Below, one piece after another: positions 7,773 to 17,628 of a stretch of DNA of 49,470 bases. Each line of letters opens with the position of its first letter. Position 1 is the first letter of the stretch. Both the position numbers and the translations under genes were made by a program. The stretch comes from Wenzhouxiangella limi (GTDB taxonomy: Bacteria > Pseudomonadota > Gammaproteobacteria > Xanthomonadales > Wenzhouxiangellaceae): the NCBI RefSeq assembly GCF_010499265.1, contig NZ_JAAGSC010000041.1, positions 1 to 49,470 on the forward strand, given 5' to 3'. The notes under the pieces were generated by a model, which ran no database searches, was not told the DNA's origin, and saw only the letters and a list, made by a program, of their open reading frames with translations.

Positions 7773-10700
7773 ACGCTGCGGCCGCGCATCTGGATCCGCT
7801 GCGCTTTCCGCTGCACGGCGTGCGCCTGATCGAGGCCAGCGCCGGCACCGGCAAGACCTGGAGCATCACCGCGCTGTACCTGCGCCTGGTGCTGGGGCAC
7901 GGCCGGGCGGGCGACGAAGCGCTGACGCCACCCGAAATCCTGGTGCTGACCTTCACCCGGGCGGCCACCCAGGAGCTGCGCGACCGCATCCGCCGGCGGC
8001 TGGCCGAAGCCGCCGACGCCTTTCGCACGGGCCACGGCGGCGACGACGAATTTCTGTGCGCGCTGCTGGCCGACTACCCGGATACGGTCGGGCGCGCCGC
8101 CTGCGCCCGTCGGCTGCAGGTCGCGGCCGAATGGATGGACGAGGCCGCCGTCCACACCATTCATGCCTGGTGCCAGGGCATGCTGCGCCAGCACGCCTTC
8201 GACAGCGGCAGTCTGTTCGAGCAGGAAGTCGACAGCGAAGACCGGGCCCTGTTCGAGCAGGTGGTCAACGACTACTGGCGATGCTTTCTCTACGTTCGCC
8301 ATCCGCTGGCCCAGTCGCTGCTGGAGCAGCTGCCGTCGCCGCAGGCGTTTTCGAGCGTGCTGCGCCAGCTGCTCACGCCCGGTCTGTCGATTCGCTACCG
8401 CGGCCGGGACGTGGCCGGGGTCGCGCCGGGCGCGCTGCTGGCGAAGGCCCAGGCCCACCGCCAGCGCCTGGCCGACCACGACTGTCGAGCGCTGCTCGTC
8501 GCCTGGGCTGGAGTCGGTGGCCAGGTGCGCACGGCGCTGGAAAGCGCGCTGAAACAAGGGCACTTTTACGCCGACTCCAACAAGGAGGCGGCGCGCTTCA
8601 AGAAGCGCTTCCCGAGCGTGCTGGACGCGCTCGATGCCTGGCGCCCGGGCGATCCGCTGCCGCTCGACCTGGACCTGCTTCATGCCCGCGTCCTGCTGAC
8701 CGTCAGCAAGAAGAACAAGGCCCCGTCCCACCCCTGGCTGGATCAGCTGAGCGCGGCGCTGGACGCCGCGCCGGCGGCGCCCGAGCTGATGCCCGCGCTG
8801 TGGGCGCACGCCGTCGACTGGGTGCGCGCGCGCTACCGGGTCGAAAAGCGTCGCCTCAATCGCCTCGACTTCGACGACCTGCTCACGCAGCTCGATCAGG
8901 CGCTCGACGAGGCGCGCGGTCCGGCCCTGCGGCGGCGCATTCTCGAGGCGTTTCCGGTCGCCCTGATCGATGAGTTCCAGGACACCGACCCGGTCCAGTA
9001 CCGGATCTTCGAGCGCCTCTACCAGCCGGAGCGCGACGATCCGCGCCACGGCCTGTTCATGATAGGCGATCCCAAGCAGTCGATCTACGCCTTTCGCGGC
9101 GCCGACATTTATACCTACCTGCGCGCGCGCTCGGCCACCGCCAGCGAGGATCACTTCACCCTGCCGAAAAACCACCGCTCGACCCGGCCCATGGTCGAAG
9201 CGGTCAACGCCCTTTTCGCCGCCGGCGACGCCAATAAGCACGGCGTGTTCGGCTTCCGCCGGGGCGATGATGATCCGGTGCCGTTCCTGCCGGTCGCAAG
9301 CCGGGATCGCGGCGATCGGCTGCTGATCGACGGCCAGGAGCGCGCCCCGCTGACCTTCTGGCATCAGCCGCCCGAGGGCGACGGCAAGGCGCTGGCCAAA
9401 ACCGCGCACCGGCCGCGCCTGGCCGAGACCACCGCCGCGCGCATCGCCCGGCTGCTCGACCAGGCCCGCGGTGATCGTTCCACCACCGGGTTTCGGTCCG
9501 AAGACGCGACCTGGCAGCCCTTGCGGCCGGCCGACATCGCCATCCTGGTCAATGACCGCCACGATGCGGCCTTGATGCAGCGGGCGCTGCGCCAGTGCGG
9601 CGTGGACTGCGTTTACCTGTCCGAGCGCGACTCGGTGTTCGACCAGCCCGAGGCGGTGGACATGCTCGCCATTCTAGAGGCCGCCGCCCAGCCGCTGGAC
9701 GATCAGCGCGTGCGCAATGCCCTGGCCACCGCCAGCCTGGCGCGGTCGCTGGAAGAACTCGACGGCGTCGGTCGCGACGAGCAGCAGCTGGAAAGCGAGA
9801 TCGGCCTGTTCGTCCGGCTTGGCCGGATCTGGCGGCAGCAGGGCGTGCTGGCGATGGTGCGTCACTTGCTGGTCGAAAAGTCGATCCCGGCTCGCCTGCT
9901 GGCCTCGCGTCGCGGCGGCGAGCGCAGCCTCACCAACCTGCTGCACCTGGCCGAGCTGCTGCAGGCCGAAAGCGACCAGCAGGAGGGGGAGCAGGGATTG
10001 ATCCAGTGGTTCCAGGTCCAGATCGCGCGCGAGCACCGATCCGACAACGACAGCCAGGTCATTCGCCTGGAAAGCGACGCCGACCTGGTCCGGATCGTGA
10101 CCGTGCACAAGTCCAAGGGTCTGGAGTTTCCGCTGGTGTTCATCCCGTTTGCCAGCTGTTACAAAACGCCCGGCTCGCCGCCGTTTTTCGAGTACCACGA
10201 CGCGGCCGGTGACCGCATCGCCGAGCTCGATACCAGCGATGCAGCGGCCAAAGCGGCCGGCGAGTGGGAAGCGCTGCAGGAGCGCGTGCGCCTGTTCTAC
10301 GTCGCCGTGACCCGGGCCAGCCATGCCTGCTGGGTGGGCGTGGCCGAAATCAGCGGCTGCGGCGATGCCGCACCAAACTACCTGCTGGCCAAGCCCGGCT
10401 TGTCGGCCGGCCTCGAGCAATTGGCGAACGCCTCGCCCCGGATCGCGCGGGTCGAGGTCGACGATCAAGTGGTTGGACCGCAGTTGCCCGGTCCGGATGA
10501 CGGCGGCTTCAGGCCCGAACCGGCGCGCGAATACCGGGGCGCGCCGCGCGAGAACTGGTGGGTGGCCAGCTACTCGGCCCTGCGCCACGGCGCGGGTGCC
10601 GCCAGCGGACCCGAAGAAGCTCAGACCCCGATAGAATCCAACCTTGCCGAGATGGTGCGCGAGCAGCGCGAGCAAGCCGATCGCCCCGAGCTGCCCGCGC

Positions 10701-11473
10701 GCGAACCCCGGGCCGGCACGATCCACGCCTTCCCGCGCGGCGCCACCCCCGGCAATTTCCTACACCTGCTGCTGGAGTGGGCCGCCGATCAGGGCTTCGC
10801 CGAGGTGCTGGAGCGGCCGCAGGCGGTGCGCGAGCACCTCGGCCATCAGCTGAAACGACGCGGCTGGTCGGGCTGGACAGAAACCCTGGAACAGTGGCTG
10901 CGCAGCCAGATCGAGGCGCCGATCGCGCTGGGACAATCCAGTCTGCGCCTGCGCGATCTTGAGCGCCGGCCGGCGAGGTATCGACCGGAGCTCGAGTTCT
11001 GGCTGGCCGCCGATCAGGTGGATGCTGCCGCCGTCGATGCCCTGGTCAGCCGCCACACCCTGGGCGGCCGTCCCCGAATCCCGTTTGAGCCGCGCGAGCT
11101 CAACGGCATGCTGCACGGTTTCATCGACCTGGTCTTCGAGCACCAGGGGCGCTGGTATGTCGCCGATTACAAGTCCAACTGGCTGGGGCCCGACGCCTGT
11201 GATTACACCATCGAAAACATGACCGAGACCGTGCAAACGCGCCGCTACGACATGCAGTACGCGCTCTATACCCTGGCCCTGCACCGTCTGCTCAAGCATC
11301 GGCTGGGGGCGAGTTACCGGCCCGGGCAGCAACTCGGCGGCGCGGTCTATCTGTTCCTCAGGGGCTGCGAAAATCCGACCACCCGGGGCGTGTTCTTCGA
11401 GCCGGCCAGCCCGGCGCTGGTGGCGACACTGGACCGCCTGTTCGCCGGCGAGGGGGCAGACGATGCCGGCTGA
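7769..11473 (+). CDS. recB: Exodeoxyribonuclease V subunit beta, RecB helicase-nuclease
   Basis: RecB is the 3'-5' helicase and the only nuclease of RecBCD. The 1234-residue protein shows all superfamily 1 motifs: Walker A EASAGTGKTWSI (about 24-35), LTFTRAATQELRDR, LIDEFQDTDPVQYRIF (Walker B), GDPKQSIYAFRGADIYTY, TVHKSKGLEFPLVF and LFYVAVTRA. The C-terminal RecB nuclease domain keeps LHGFIDLVF, ADYKSN and YDMQYALY, the Asp and Lys residues of the active site. Length is normal. The ATG overlaps the recC stop (ATGA), and recD starts 11 bases before the recB stop, so the three subunits are probably translationally coupled. Confidence 0.97.
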   Translation: MNAAAAHLDPLRFPLHGVRLIEASAGTGKTWSITALYLRLVLGHGRAGDEALTPPEILVLTFTRAATQELRDRIRRRLAEAADAFRTGHGGDDEFLCALLADYPDTVGRAACARRLQVAAEWMDEAAVHTIHAWCQGMLRQHAFDSGSLFEQEVDSEDRALFEQVVNDYWRCFLYVRHPLAQSLLEQLPSPQAFSSVLRQLLTPGLSIRYRGRDVAGVAPGALLAKAQAHRQRLADHDCRALLVAWAGVGGQVRTALESALKQGHFYADSNKEAARFKKRFPSVLDALDAWRPGDPLPLDLDLLHARVLLTVSKKNKAPSHPWLDQLSAALDAAPAAPELMPALWAHAVDWVRARYRVEKRRLNRLDFDDLLTQLDQALDEARGPALRRRILEAFPVALIDEFQDTDPVQYRIFERLYQPERDDPRHGLFMIGDPKQSIYAFRGADIYTYLRARSATASEDHFTLPKNHRSTRPMVEAVNALFAAGDANKHGVFGFRRGDDDPVPFLPVASRDRGDRLLIDGQERAPLTFWHQPPEGDGKALAKTAHRPRLAETTAARIARLLDQARGDRSTTGFRSEDATWQPLRPADIAILVNDRHDAALMQRALRQCGVDCVYLSERDSVFDQPEAVDMLAILEAAAQPLDDQRVRNALATASLARSLEELDGVGRDEQQLESEIGLFVRLGRIWRQQGVLAMVRHLLVEKSIPARLLASRRGGERSLTNLLHLAELLQAESDQQEGEQGLIQWFQVQIAREHRSDNDSQVIRLESDADLVRIVTVHKSKGLEFPLVFIPFASCYKTPGSPPFFEYHDAAGDRIAELDTSDAAAKAAGEWEALQERVRLFYVAVTRASHACWVGVAEISGCGDAAPNYLLAKPGLSAGLEQLANASPRIARVEVDDQVVGPQLPGPDDGGFRPEPAREYRGAPRENWWVASYSALRHGAGAASGPEEAQTPIESNLAEMVREQREQADRPELPAREPRAGTIHAFPRGATPGNFLHLLLEWAADQGFAEVLERPQAVREHLGHQLKRRGWSGWTETLEQWLRSQIEAPIALGQSSLRLRDLERRPARYRPELEFWLAADQVDAAAVDALVSRHTLGGRPRIPFEPRELNGMLHGFIDLVFEHQGRWYVADYKSNWLGPDACDYTIENMTETVQTRRYDMQYALYTLALHRLLKHRLGASYRPGQQLGGAVYLFLRGCENPTTRGVFFEPASPALVATLDRLFAGEGADDAG

Positions 11474-13469
11474 GGACCTGCAGGCCGACCTGGCGCTGTG
11501 GCGCGAGCTGGGCTGGATCCGGCGGCTGGAGGAAGAGTTCGCCCGCTTCCTCTGGCGGCTGCAGCCGGAGGCCGACGAGCGGGTCGTGCTGGCCGCAGCG
11601 CTGGCCAGCCACCAGCTGGGCCGCGGCCACGTCGCCCTGCCGCTGGATGCCTGGCTGGCCGACCCGCAGGGCTTTCTGGCGCTGCCGCCGCATCACCATG
11701 AACCGGCTTCGACGCTGGCCGAGCCGGCCCGCAGGCACCAGCAGGGCCTGGAGGCGCTGCGGCGTCGCCTGCAGGCATTGACCGTCGCCGACCTGGCCGA
11801 GCGCCTGGCCGCTTCAGGCCTGGTCGATGCCGGCCCCGGCACGGCGCCGCTGGTCTTTGATCGCGCGCATCTCTACCTGCGCCGCACCTGGCAGGCCGAA
11901 ACCGCCATCGTTGCCTCGATCGCCCGGCGCGCGGCGGCCGGCGCTCCGTTGGTGGCGGCCGCAGAGGTCCGATCGGCCATCGACGAGATCTTTGCGCCGG
12001 CCGGCGACCCCGTACCGGGCAGCGCCTCTGGGCCGGATTGGCAGAAATTCGCCGCCGCGCTGGCGGTGCGCAGTCCGTTTACCATCGTCACCGGCGGCCC
12101 CGGCACCGGCAAGACCTGGACCGCGGTACGCATCATCGCCCTGCTCCAGCGCCTGCATCGCAAGCATTTCGACCAGCCGCTGCGGATTCGCCTGGCCGCG
12201 CCCACCGGCAAGGCCGCCCAGCGCCTGACCGAGTCGATTTCGGCCGGCTGGCTGGCCCTGCAGAACGCCCAGGGCCTGGATGCCGCGGGCGCGCCGGAAC
12301 CGGCTTCGACCCTGCACCGCCTGCTCGGCAGCCAGTACCACACGCGCCGTTTCCGCCACGACCGGACCCACCTCTTGGCGGCCGACGTGGTCATCGTCGA
12401 CGAGGCCAGCATGATCGACCAGGAGCTCATGCAAAGCCTGCTCGATGCGCTCCATCCGGCAACCCGGCTGGTGCTGCTCGGCGACAAGAACCAGCTGGCC
12501 TCGGTCGAGGCCGGCTCGGTCTTCGGCGACCTGTGCCGCGGCGCCGAGCAGCTGGACTATAGTCAGGGGATGAACGACTGGCTGGTCCAGGTTTTGGGCC
12601 ATCGGGCCGGTCCCGACGGCGAAGGCGGGCTGGCCGACCAGCGCGTCATGCTGCGCCGCAACCGGCGCTCCACGCCCGGCATCGGGGAACTGGCCGAGGC
12701 GGTCAACGCCGGCGATGCCGATCGAGCGATGCAGCTGCTGCGCGACCCCGAGCGCGCCGAACTGGCGTGGGCCGATGGCATCGAGGAGCCCGACGACAGG
12801 CTCTGGGACTTGCTCGGCAACGCTTACCTGGCCTATCTGGAAGCGATCGAACAATCCCGGCCGACGGGTGACCAGCCGGGTCAGGGCGAGATCGATGGCT
12901 GGGCCCGGTCCGCTCTGGCGGCCTATGGGCGTTTCCAGGTGCTCACCGCGCTGCGGGAAGGGCCGTGGGGCGTGACCGGCATCAACCGCGGCATTGGCGA
13001 GTGGCTGGACCGGGTCAAGAGCGGCGGGCCAGCGGCCGCCGGCGCGGGCGAATGGTTCCACGGCCGGCCGGTCATGATCACCCGCAACGACTACGCGACC
13101 GGCCTGATGAACGGCGACATCGGCCTGTGCCTGGCGCTGCCGCACGCCGGCCAAACGCGGCTGCGCGTGGTCTTCCCCAAGGCCGATCACAGCCTGCTCT
13201 ACCTCAGCCCCGGCCGGGTGCGCGAGGCCCAGACCGCCTGGGCGATCACCGTGCACAAGGCCCAGGGCAGCGAGTTCGATCGTGCGGTGCTGGTTCTGCC
13301 CGGGCAGTCCAGCCCGGTGCTGACCAGAGAGCTGATCTACACCGGCCTGACCCGGGCCCGCGACGATTTCACCCTGGTGGCGCCCAGCGCGAGCGTGTTC
13401 GCTCAGGCCGTTGGCCAGCGCACCCGGCGCTCGTCGGCGCTGGCCGACCGGCTGGGCCTGCGCGTTTAG
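11463..13469 (+). CDS. recD: Exodeoxyribonuclease V subunit alpha, RecD helicase
   Basis: RecD is the 5'-3' helicase of RecBCD. The 668-residue protein contains Walker A in TGGPGTGKTWTAV (about 212-224), APTGKAAQRL, VIVDEASMIDQELM, LLGDKNQLASVEAGSV and the C-terminal helicase motif AITVHKAQGSEFDRAVLVLP with LTRARDD. The N-terminal roughly 120 residues form the RecB-contacting domain. Length is slightly above the E. coli protein (608). It is the last gene of recC-recB-recD, and the convergent dapA ends 42 bases downstream. Confidence 0.96.
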   Translation: MPAEDLQADLALWRELGWIRRLEEEFARFLWRLQPEADERVVLAAALASHQLGRGHVALPLDAWLADPQGFLALPPHHHEPASTLAEPARRHQQGLEALRRRLQALTVADLAERLAASGLVDAGPGTAPLVFDRAHLYLRRTWQAETAIVASIARRAAAGAPLVAAAEVRSAIDEIFAPAGDPVPGSASGPDWQKFAAALAVRSPFTIVTGGPGTGKTWTAVRIIALLQRLHRKHFDQPLRIRLAAPTGKAAQRLTESISAGWLALQNAQGLDAAGAPEPASTLHRLLGSQYHTRRFRHDRTHLLAADVVIVDEASMIDQELMQSLLDALHPATRLVLLGDKNQLASVEAGSVFGDLCRGAEQLDYSQGMNDWLVQVLGHRAGPDGEGGLADQRVMLRRNRRSTPGIGELAEAVNAGDADRAMQLLRDPERAELAWADGIEEPDDRLWDLLGNAYLAYLEAIEQSRPTGDQPGQGEIDGWARSALAAYGRFQVLTALREGPWGVTGINRGIGEWLDRVKSGGPAAAGAGEWFHGRPVMITRNDYATGLMNGDIGLCLALPHAGQTRLRVVFPKADHSLLYLSPGRVREAQTAWAITVHKAQGSEFDRAVLVLPGQSSPVLTRELIYTGLTRARDDFTLVAPSASVFAQAVGQRTRRSSALADRLGLRV

Positions 13470-13511
13470 TGGGCCAGGCGTCGAATCTGCGAGATTAGAC
13501 GACGCTGTGGT

Positions 13512-14405
13512 TCAGTCGGTCAGCCCCATCCGGCGCAGAACCGCCTCCAGGCGCTGGTGGCTGTCCTGGTTCAGCGGCGCCAGCGGGCTGCGCACGCTGC
13601 CGGCGGGGATGCCGCACAGGTTCATCGCCGCCTTGATCGGCACCGGGTTGGTTTCGATGAAGGCGGCCTGGAACAGCGGCAGCAGCTCGTAGTGAATCGC
13701 GCGGGCGGCGGCAAAGTCGCTGCCGGCGGCGGCTTCAACCAGGGCCACCATGCGCTCGGGCACCAGGTTCGACACCACCGAGATCACGCCGTGACCGCCG
13801 ATGCTCATCAGCGGCAGGGTCAGCGCGTCGTCGCCGGAGAGCACGTAGAACGGCCGTTCGCGCTGCATGGCGATGCGAGCGATAACGTCGGCCATCTGGC
13901 CCAGGTCGCCCGAGGCTTCCTTGACCGCCACGATGTTGGGCAACTGGGCAATCTCGGCCAGAGTGTCGGTTTCGACGTTGACGGCCGTGCGGCCCTTGAT
14001 GTTGTAGACGATGACCGGCAGCGCGGTGGCTTCGCTGATGTCGCGGTAGTAGCGCACCAGGCCCGCCTGGCTGGGCTTGTTGTAGTACGGGGTAACGATC
14101 AGTGCGCCGTCGGCGCCGGCTTTTTCGGCCTCGCGCGTGGTCCGAATGGCCTGGGCGGTGTTGTTCGATCCGGTGCCGGCCCAGACCTGGACGCGCCCGG
14201 CGACGCGCTCGACCGTGTGGCGAATGACGCCGTCGTGCTCGGCGTTGAACATGGTCGGTGATTCGCCGGTGGTCCCCATGGGCACCACGCCGGCCACCCC
14301 GGCCGCGATCTGGCGCTCGAGGATTTCATCCAGGGCGTCGTAGTCGATCTGCCCGGCTTCGTCGAGCGGCGTGACCAGCGCGGTGTGGACTCCTGTCAGC
14401 TTCAA
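13512..14405 (-). CDS. dapA: 4-hydroxy-tetrahydrodipicolinate synthase DapA
   Basis: DapA condenses pyruvate with aspartate semialdehyde, the first committed step of lysine and diaminopimelate synthesis. The 297-residue protein has the expected GTTGES substrate loop (about 44-49), the catalytic Tyr in VIVYNIKGRT and the Schiff-base Lys in VAVKEASGD. The family usually reads YNVPGRT; here it is YNIKGRT, a mild variation outside the catalytic Tyr. Length is normal. The start at 14405 is preceded by AGGAG on the minus strand. It follows the 5'-nucleotidase-like gene on the same strand after about 100 bases. The bamC gene that often follows dapA in gammaproteobacteria is absent. Confidence 0.95.
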   Translation of the reverse strand: MKLTGVHTALVTPLDEAGQIDYDALDEILERQIAAGVAGVVPMGTTGESPTMFNAEHDGVIRHTVERVAGRVQVWAGTGSNNTAQAIRTTREAEKAGADGALIVTPYYNKPSQAGLVRYYRDISEATALPVIVYNIKGRTAVNVETDTLAEIAQLPNIVAVKEASGDLGQMADVIARIAMQRERPFYVLSGDDALTLPLMSIGGHGVISVVSNLVPERMVALVEAAAGSDFAAARAIHYELLPLFQAAFIETNPVPIKAAMNLCGIPAGSVRSPLAPLNQDSHQRLEAVLRRMGLTD

Positions 14406-14504
14406 GTGATCGCTCCTTGTGGTGTTATCGGGCCGAGAAGGCGTATCGGCGATTGTACAGAGATCAATGCCCGGCCCCTTTAAATCAGCCCGACAGCGGC
14501 TTAT

Positions 14505-15986
14505 TCAGGGGCTCGGCAGCACGCGCGGGCTGAATGGGCCGAAATCCGGGCGGCTGTCGCTGGCTCGACCGGCCAGGAACTCCGCCAGCGCGTCGCGATC
14601 CAGCGGCCCGATCTCCTCGCGCGGCAGATCGGCAAGCAGGCCGTAGCCGTCGCCGCCTTCGGCCAGGAACAGCGGTACGGCCAGGGTCAGTACCTGGTCG
14701 GCGCTGATCGCGCTGCCCTTGTGCTCCAGCGATTGAATGCGCGTTCCCGGCGGCGCCTCGGGATCGAAGCGCACGCTCAGCCCGCTGACCAGCGGATAGG
14801 CGTTGCGCGCCGTCGGGTGGCCGGCCAGGGCCTGCTCCATCAGCGCGCGAAGCTCGGCGCCGGTCGCGCGCAGGCGGACCAGCCGGTTGTCGAACGGCAG
14901 CACGGCGGCGACGTCGGCCAGGGTCAGCGCCGGTGGCTCGGCAACCAGGTCGGCGCGCAGCCCGCCGGCGCTTGCGAAGCCGATATCGCTGTCCAGGGCG
15001 TGGCGGAAGGCGTCGGCGACCAGGTGGCCCAGGCGCGTGTCTTGGCCGCGGGCCGCCTCGCGCGACAGTCGCCAGCCCTGCTCGACGGCCAGCACCGGCT
15101 CGGCCAGGCGCTGCTCCAGCAGGGCGGTGTAGCGGTCGCGCATCTTGGCAAGCGCCGGCTGTTCGGGTGCCGAGGCATCGACCGGGATCACGCTCAGCCG
15201 CCAGTCATTCTCCTCAGGCCCCAGCCACTGGGCTCGGATCAGGCTGGAGATATTGCCGGCCGAGCGGGCCAGGTAGCTGCCGGCCAGGTAGTCGATGCGC
15301 GAGACGGTTTCGGAAGTTTCTTCGCCCAGCACCAGGTCGATGCCGGGCACCTGCCGGACCATGTCCAGGTCTTGCTCGGCCGTTTGCTGGGTCAGGGCGA
15401 CGATCAGCTGCGCGCCGGCGTTGTCCAGTGCGGCCACGGCCGAGCGGGCGGAGGCGACCACGTCCTGCTCCAGCACCCGGCCTTCATGGCGGGTGGTGGC
15501 CATGGCGGTGGTGATGCCGAACACGCCGACGCGCACATCGCCCGCCTTGAGGATCCGGAACCGCTCCAGTCCGTGAAACGCGCGGCCGTCGGTCTCGGTC
15601 AGGTTGGCCGTAACCCAGGAAAAATCCGACCGATCGACCAGCCGCCGGGCCTGGTCCACGCCATGGTCGAACTCGTGCTGGCCGAAACTGGCCGCGTCGA
15701 TGCCGATGGCGTTCATGGCCTCGACCATGGGCTCACCGCGCATCAGCCCGAACAGGGTCCCGCCGGCCAGGTCGCCGCCGAACAGAACCAGGACGTCTGA
15801 CTCGCGCGAGCGTTCGGCCTCGATCAGGCCGGCCAGCCGGGCCACGCCGCCACGCACCCCGCCGTCGACCGGCGCGATCTCGTGGGCGTCGTTGAAGTAC
15901 AGGATGGTCAGCGCAACGGCCGGGCTGGACGCAAAAAGCGCCACGGCAAGCAGGGCGATCAAACTTGATCTGCCGGAAAATCTCAT
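14505..15986 (-). CDS. 5'-nucleotidase/metallophosphatase-like exported protein, active site degenerate
   Basis: The 493-residue protein starts with a signal peptide (about 1-25, ending SSPAVA) and has the layout of the UshA/5'-nucleotidase family: an N-terminal metallophosphatase domain and a C-terminal 5_nucleotid_C domain with GGLRADL, LPFDNRLV and GGDGYG. Several metal-binding positions differ from the family. FNDAHE and GGD keep the Asp/His and Asp. GNHEFD reads GQHEFD, so the metal-bridging region has Gln for Asn. The THLG-type motif reads ALTQQT, and the GGHSH-type motif reads GEETS, so both histidine sites are lost. I infer altered or lost hydrolase activity. The ATG at 15984-15986 was chosen because the signal peptide begins there. 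dusB lies 59 bases upstream on the same strand. Confidence 0.8.
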   Translation of the reverse strand: MRFSGRSSLIALLAVALFASSPAVALTILYFNDAHEIAPVDGGVRGGVARLAGLIEAERSRESDVLVLFGGDLAGGTLFGLMRGEPMVEAMNAIGIDAASFGQHEFDHGVDQARRLVDRSDFSWVTANLTETDGRAFHGLERFRILKAGDVRVGVFGITTAMATTRHEGRVLEQDVVASARSAVAALDNAGAQLIVALTQQTAEQDLDMVRQVPGIDLVLGEETSETVSRIDYLAGSYLARSAGNISSLIRAQWLGPEENDWRLSVIPVDASAPEQPALAKMRDRYTALLEQRLAEPVLAVEQGWRLSREAARGQDTRLGHLVADAFRHALDSDIGFASAGGLRADLVAEPPALTLADVAAVLPFDNRLVRLRATGAELRALMEQALAGHPTARNAYPLVSGLSVRFDPEAPPGTRIQSLEHKGSAISADQVLTLAVPLFLAEGGDGYGLLADLPREEIGPLDRDALAEFLAGRASDSRPDFGPFSPRVLPSP

Positions 15987-16045
15987 GCCAGCCCGGTTCC
16001 CCTGATGGGTCCGGGGTCTGGATAGCCAATGCGCCGCCTGACCCA

Positions 16046-17029
16046 CTAGGCGACCCGTTCCAGCACCCTCGACGCGGCCGGATCACCGAACCATTCCATG
16101 ACCAGATCGAGCTGGGCAGGGGCCGATTCAAGACGATTGAACACCGCGCGCAGGCGCTCATGTCCCGGCGTGCCCCGGGCGTACCAGCCCAGGTGCTTGC
16201 GCGCGATACGAACGCCGGCCGCTTCGCCGTAGAAGTCGTGCAACGCCTGCAGGTGTCCCAGAAGGATGTCGCGCACCTCGATCGGGGAGGGCGGTGCCGT
16301 GTGTTCGCCGGTGTCGAGGTAGTGCCGGATCTCGCGAAAAATCCAGGGCCGGCCCTGCGCGGCCCGGCCGATCAGGAGGCCATCGGCGTCGGTGTAGTCG
16401 AGAACGAAACGGGCTTTTTGCGGCGAGTCGATGTCGCCGTTGGCCAGCACCGGAATGTTCAGGCTTTGCTTGATCCGGGCGATGGTGTCGTACTCGGCAC
16501 AGCCTTCGTATTTCTGATCGCGGGTGCGCCCGTGGACGGCCAGGGTATGAATGCCGCAGTCTTCGGCTATACGGGCGATGACCGGCCCGTTGCGCTGATC
16601 GCGATCCCAGCCGGTTCGAATCTTGAGCGTCACCGGCACGTCGACCGCGGCCACGACGGCGCGCAGGATGCGCTCGACCAGGCCCTCGTCGCGCATCAGG
16701 GCCGAGCCGGCCCAGGCCTTGCAGACCTTCTTGGCCGGGCAGCCCATATTGATGTCGATGATGTGCGCGCCTTGGGCGACGTTGTGGCGGGCGGCCTCGG
16801 CCATCTGTTCCGGGGCAGTGCCGGCGATCTGGACGCTGACCGGTTCCGGCTCCCCGACATGATCCATGCGCTGGAGCGACTTGCGCGTATGCCACAGCGA
16901 AGCATCGGATGTGGTCATTTCCGAGACCGCCAGGTCGGCGCCCATGCGCTTGCACAACTGCCGGAAGGGTTTGTCGGTGACCCCGGCCATTGGCGCCAGG
17001 CCCAGTAGAAACTTTCGGTCGCCGATCAT
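16046..17029 (-). CDS. dusB: tRNA-dihydrouridine synthase DusB
   Basis: DusB is an FMN enzyme that reduces uridine to dihydrouridine in the tRNA D loop. The 327-residue protein has LAPMAGVTDKPFR at the N-terminus, the DINMGCPAKKV motif with the catalytic Cys, KIRTGWD, the AVHGRTRDQKYEG motif and LIGRAAQGRPWIF. These fit the DusB branch rather than DusA or DusC. Length is normal. In many gammaproteobacteria dusB precedes fis; here the downstream gene is the 5'-nucleotidase-like protein. The 188-base region upstream is shared with the divergent PilZ gene and contains a small palindrome (GCGTT-GTA-AACGC at 17077-17089) of unknown role. Confidence 0.94.
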   Translation of the reverse strand: MIGDRKFLLGLAPMAGVTDKPFRQLCKRMGADLAVSEMTTSDASLWHTRKSLQRMDHVGEPEPVSVQIAGTAPEQMAEAARHNVAQGAHIIDINMGCPAKKVCKAWAGSALMRDEGLVERILRAVVAAVDVPVTLKIRTGWDRDQRNGPVIARIAEDCGIHTLAVHGRTRDQKYEGCAEYDTIARIKQSLNIPVLANGDIDSPQKARFVLDYTDADGLLIGRAAQGRPWIFREIRHYLDTGEHTAPPSPIEVRDILLGHLQALHDFYGEAAGVRIARKHLGWYARGTPGHERLRAVFNRLESAPAQLDLVMEWFGDPAASRVLERVA

Positions 17030-17217
17030 GGTCTTGGAATCATCGCCAGACGATTTGTCATTTATCAGGTCATTTCGCGTTGTAAACGCTTGATGCGAGC
17101 TGTTGGCTCGATGAATTTCATGGTACCTTGATCGCCAGGCAAGGGGTGGTAAGGCCGGCTCGGGTGAGGCATTGCTCGAACCGATGCCCGGGGTACAGTG
17201 AGCCGGGGAGTCGAGTC

Positions 17218-17628
17218 ATGGTGCAGGATCAGGAACGTCGAAGCTTTCATCGTTTCCCTTTTGAAGGTCGGGGGCTGCTCAGCGTGGGCAACGTGCAGCG
17301 AGTGCACTGCGGCGTGATCGATGTTTCGATTAATGGAGCCCTGCTCGAGCTTCAAGAACCGGTCGAGTTCGGCACGGGGGCATCCGGTGAGCTGGGGCTG
17401 ATTCTGCGCGGTCGAATCCGCCAGTCCCAGGTAGACCTGGAATTTTCGATCGAAGTGGTCTGGCAGAAAGACCAGGTGCTCGGCTGTCGATTTATGCGGG
17501 TCGACCCCGAGACCTTCGAGCAGCTGAAGATTTTCGTTGCCGACAACCTGGGCGATACAGCCTTGCTGGACCGCGAGCTCACCAAGCTGGGTTACTGGCC
17601 CGGTGTGGGACCTTCTTCTGTCGCCTGA
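17218..17628 (+). CDS. PilZ-domain protein, probable c-di-GMP receptor
   Basis: PilZ proteins bind cyclic di-GMP and pass the signal to motility or surface functions. This 136-residue protein is essentially one PilZ domain. The RxxxR ligand motif is in ERRSFHR (R8 and R12), and the second motif DVSINGA (about residues 38-44) fits D/NxSxxG. Both are intact, so binding is likely. The ATG at 17218 is preceded by GGGGAG; a longer in-frame start at 17128 adds an unconserved stretch. The 3' end overlaps the convergent engB by 37 bases. A c-di-GMP phosphodiesterase-like gene lies about 7 kb downstream, but nothing ties the two directly. Confidence 0.85.
   Translation: MVQDQERRSFHRFPFEGRGLLSVGNVQRVHCGVIDVSINGALLELQEPVEFGTGASGELGLILRGRIRQSQVDLEFSIEVVWQKDQVLGCRFMRVDPETFEQLKIFVADNLGDTALLDRELTKLGYWPGVGPSSVA

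Noticed and set aside
7724-9562. 612-residue minus-strand frame opposite recB
   Set aside because: RecB motifs on the plus strand account for the region; the antisense product shows no domain and atypical composition.
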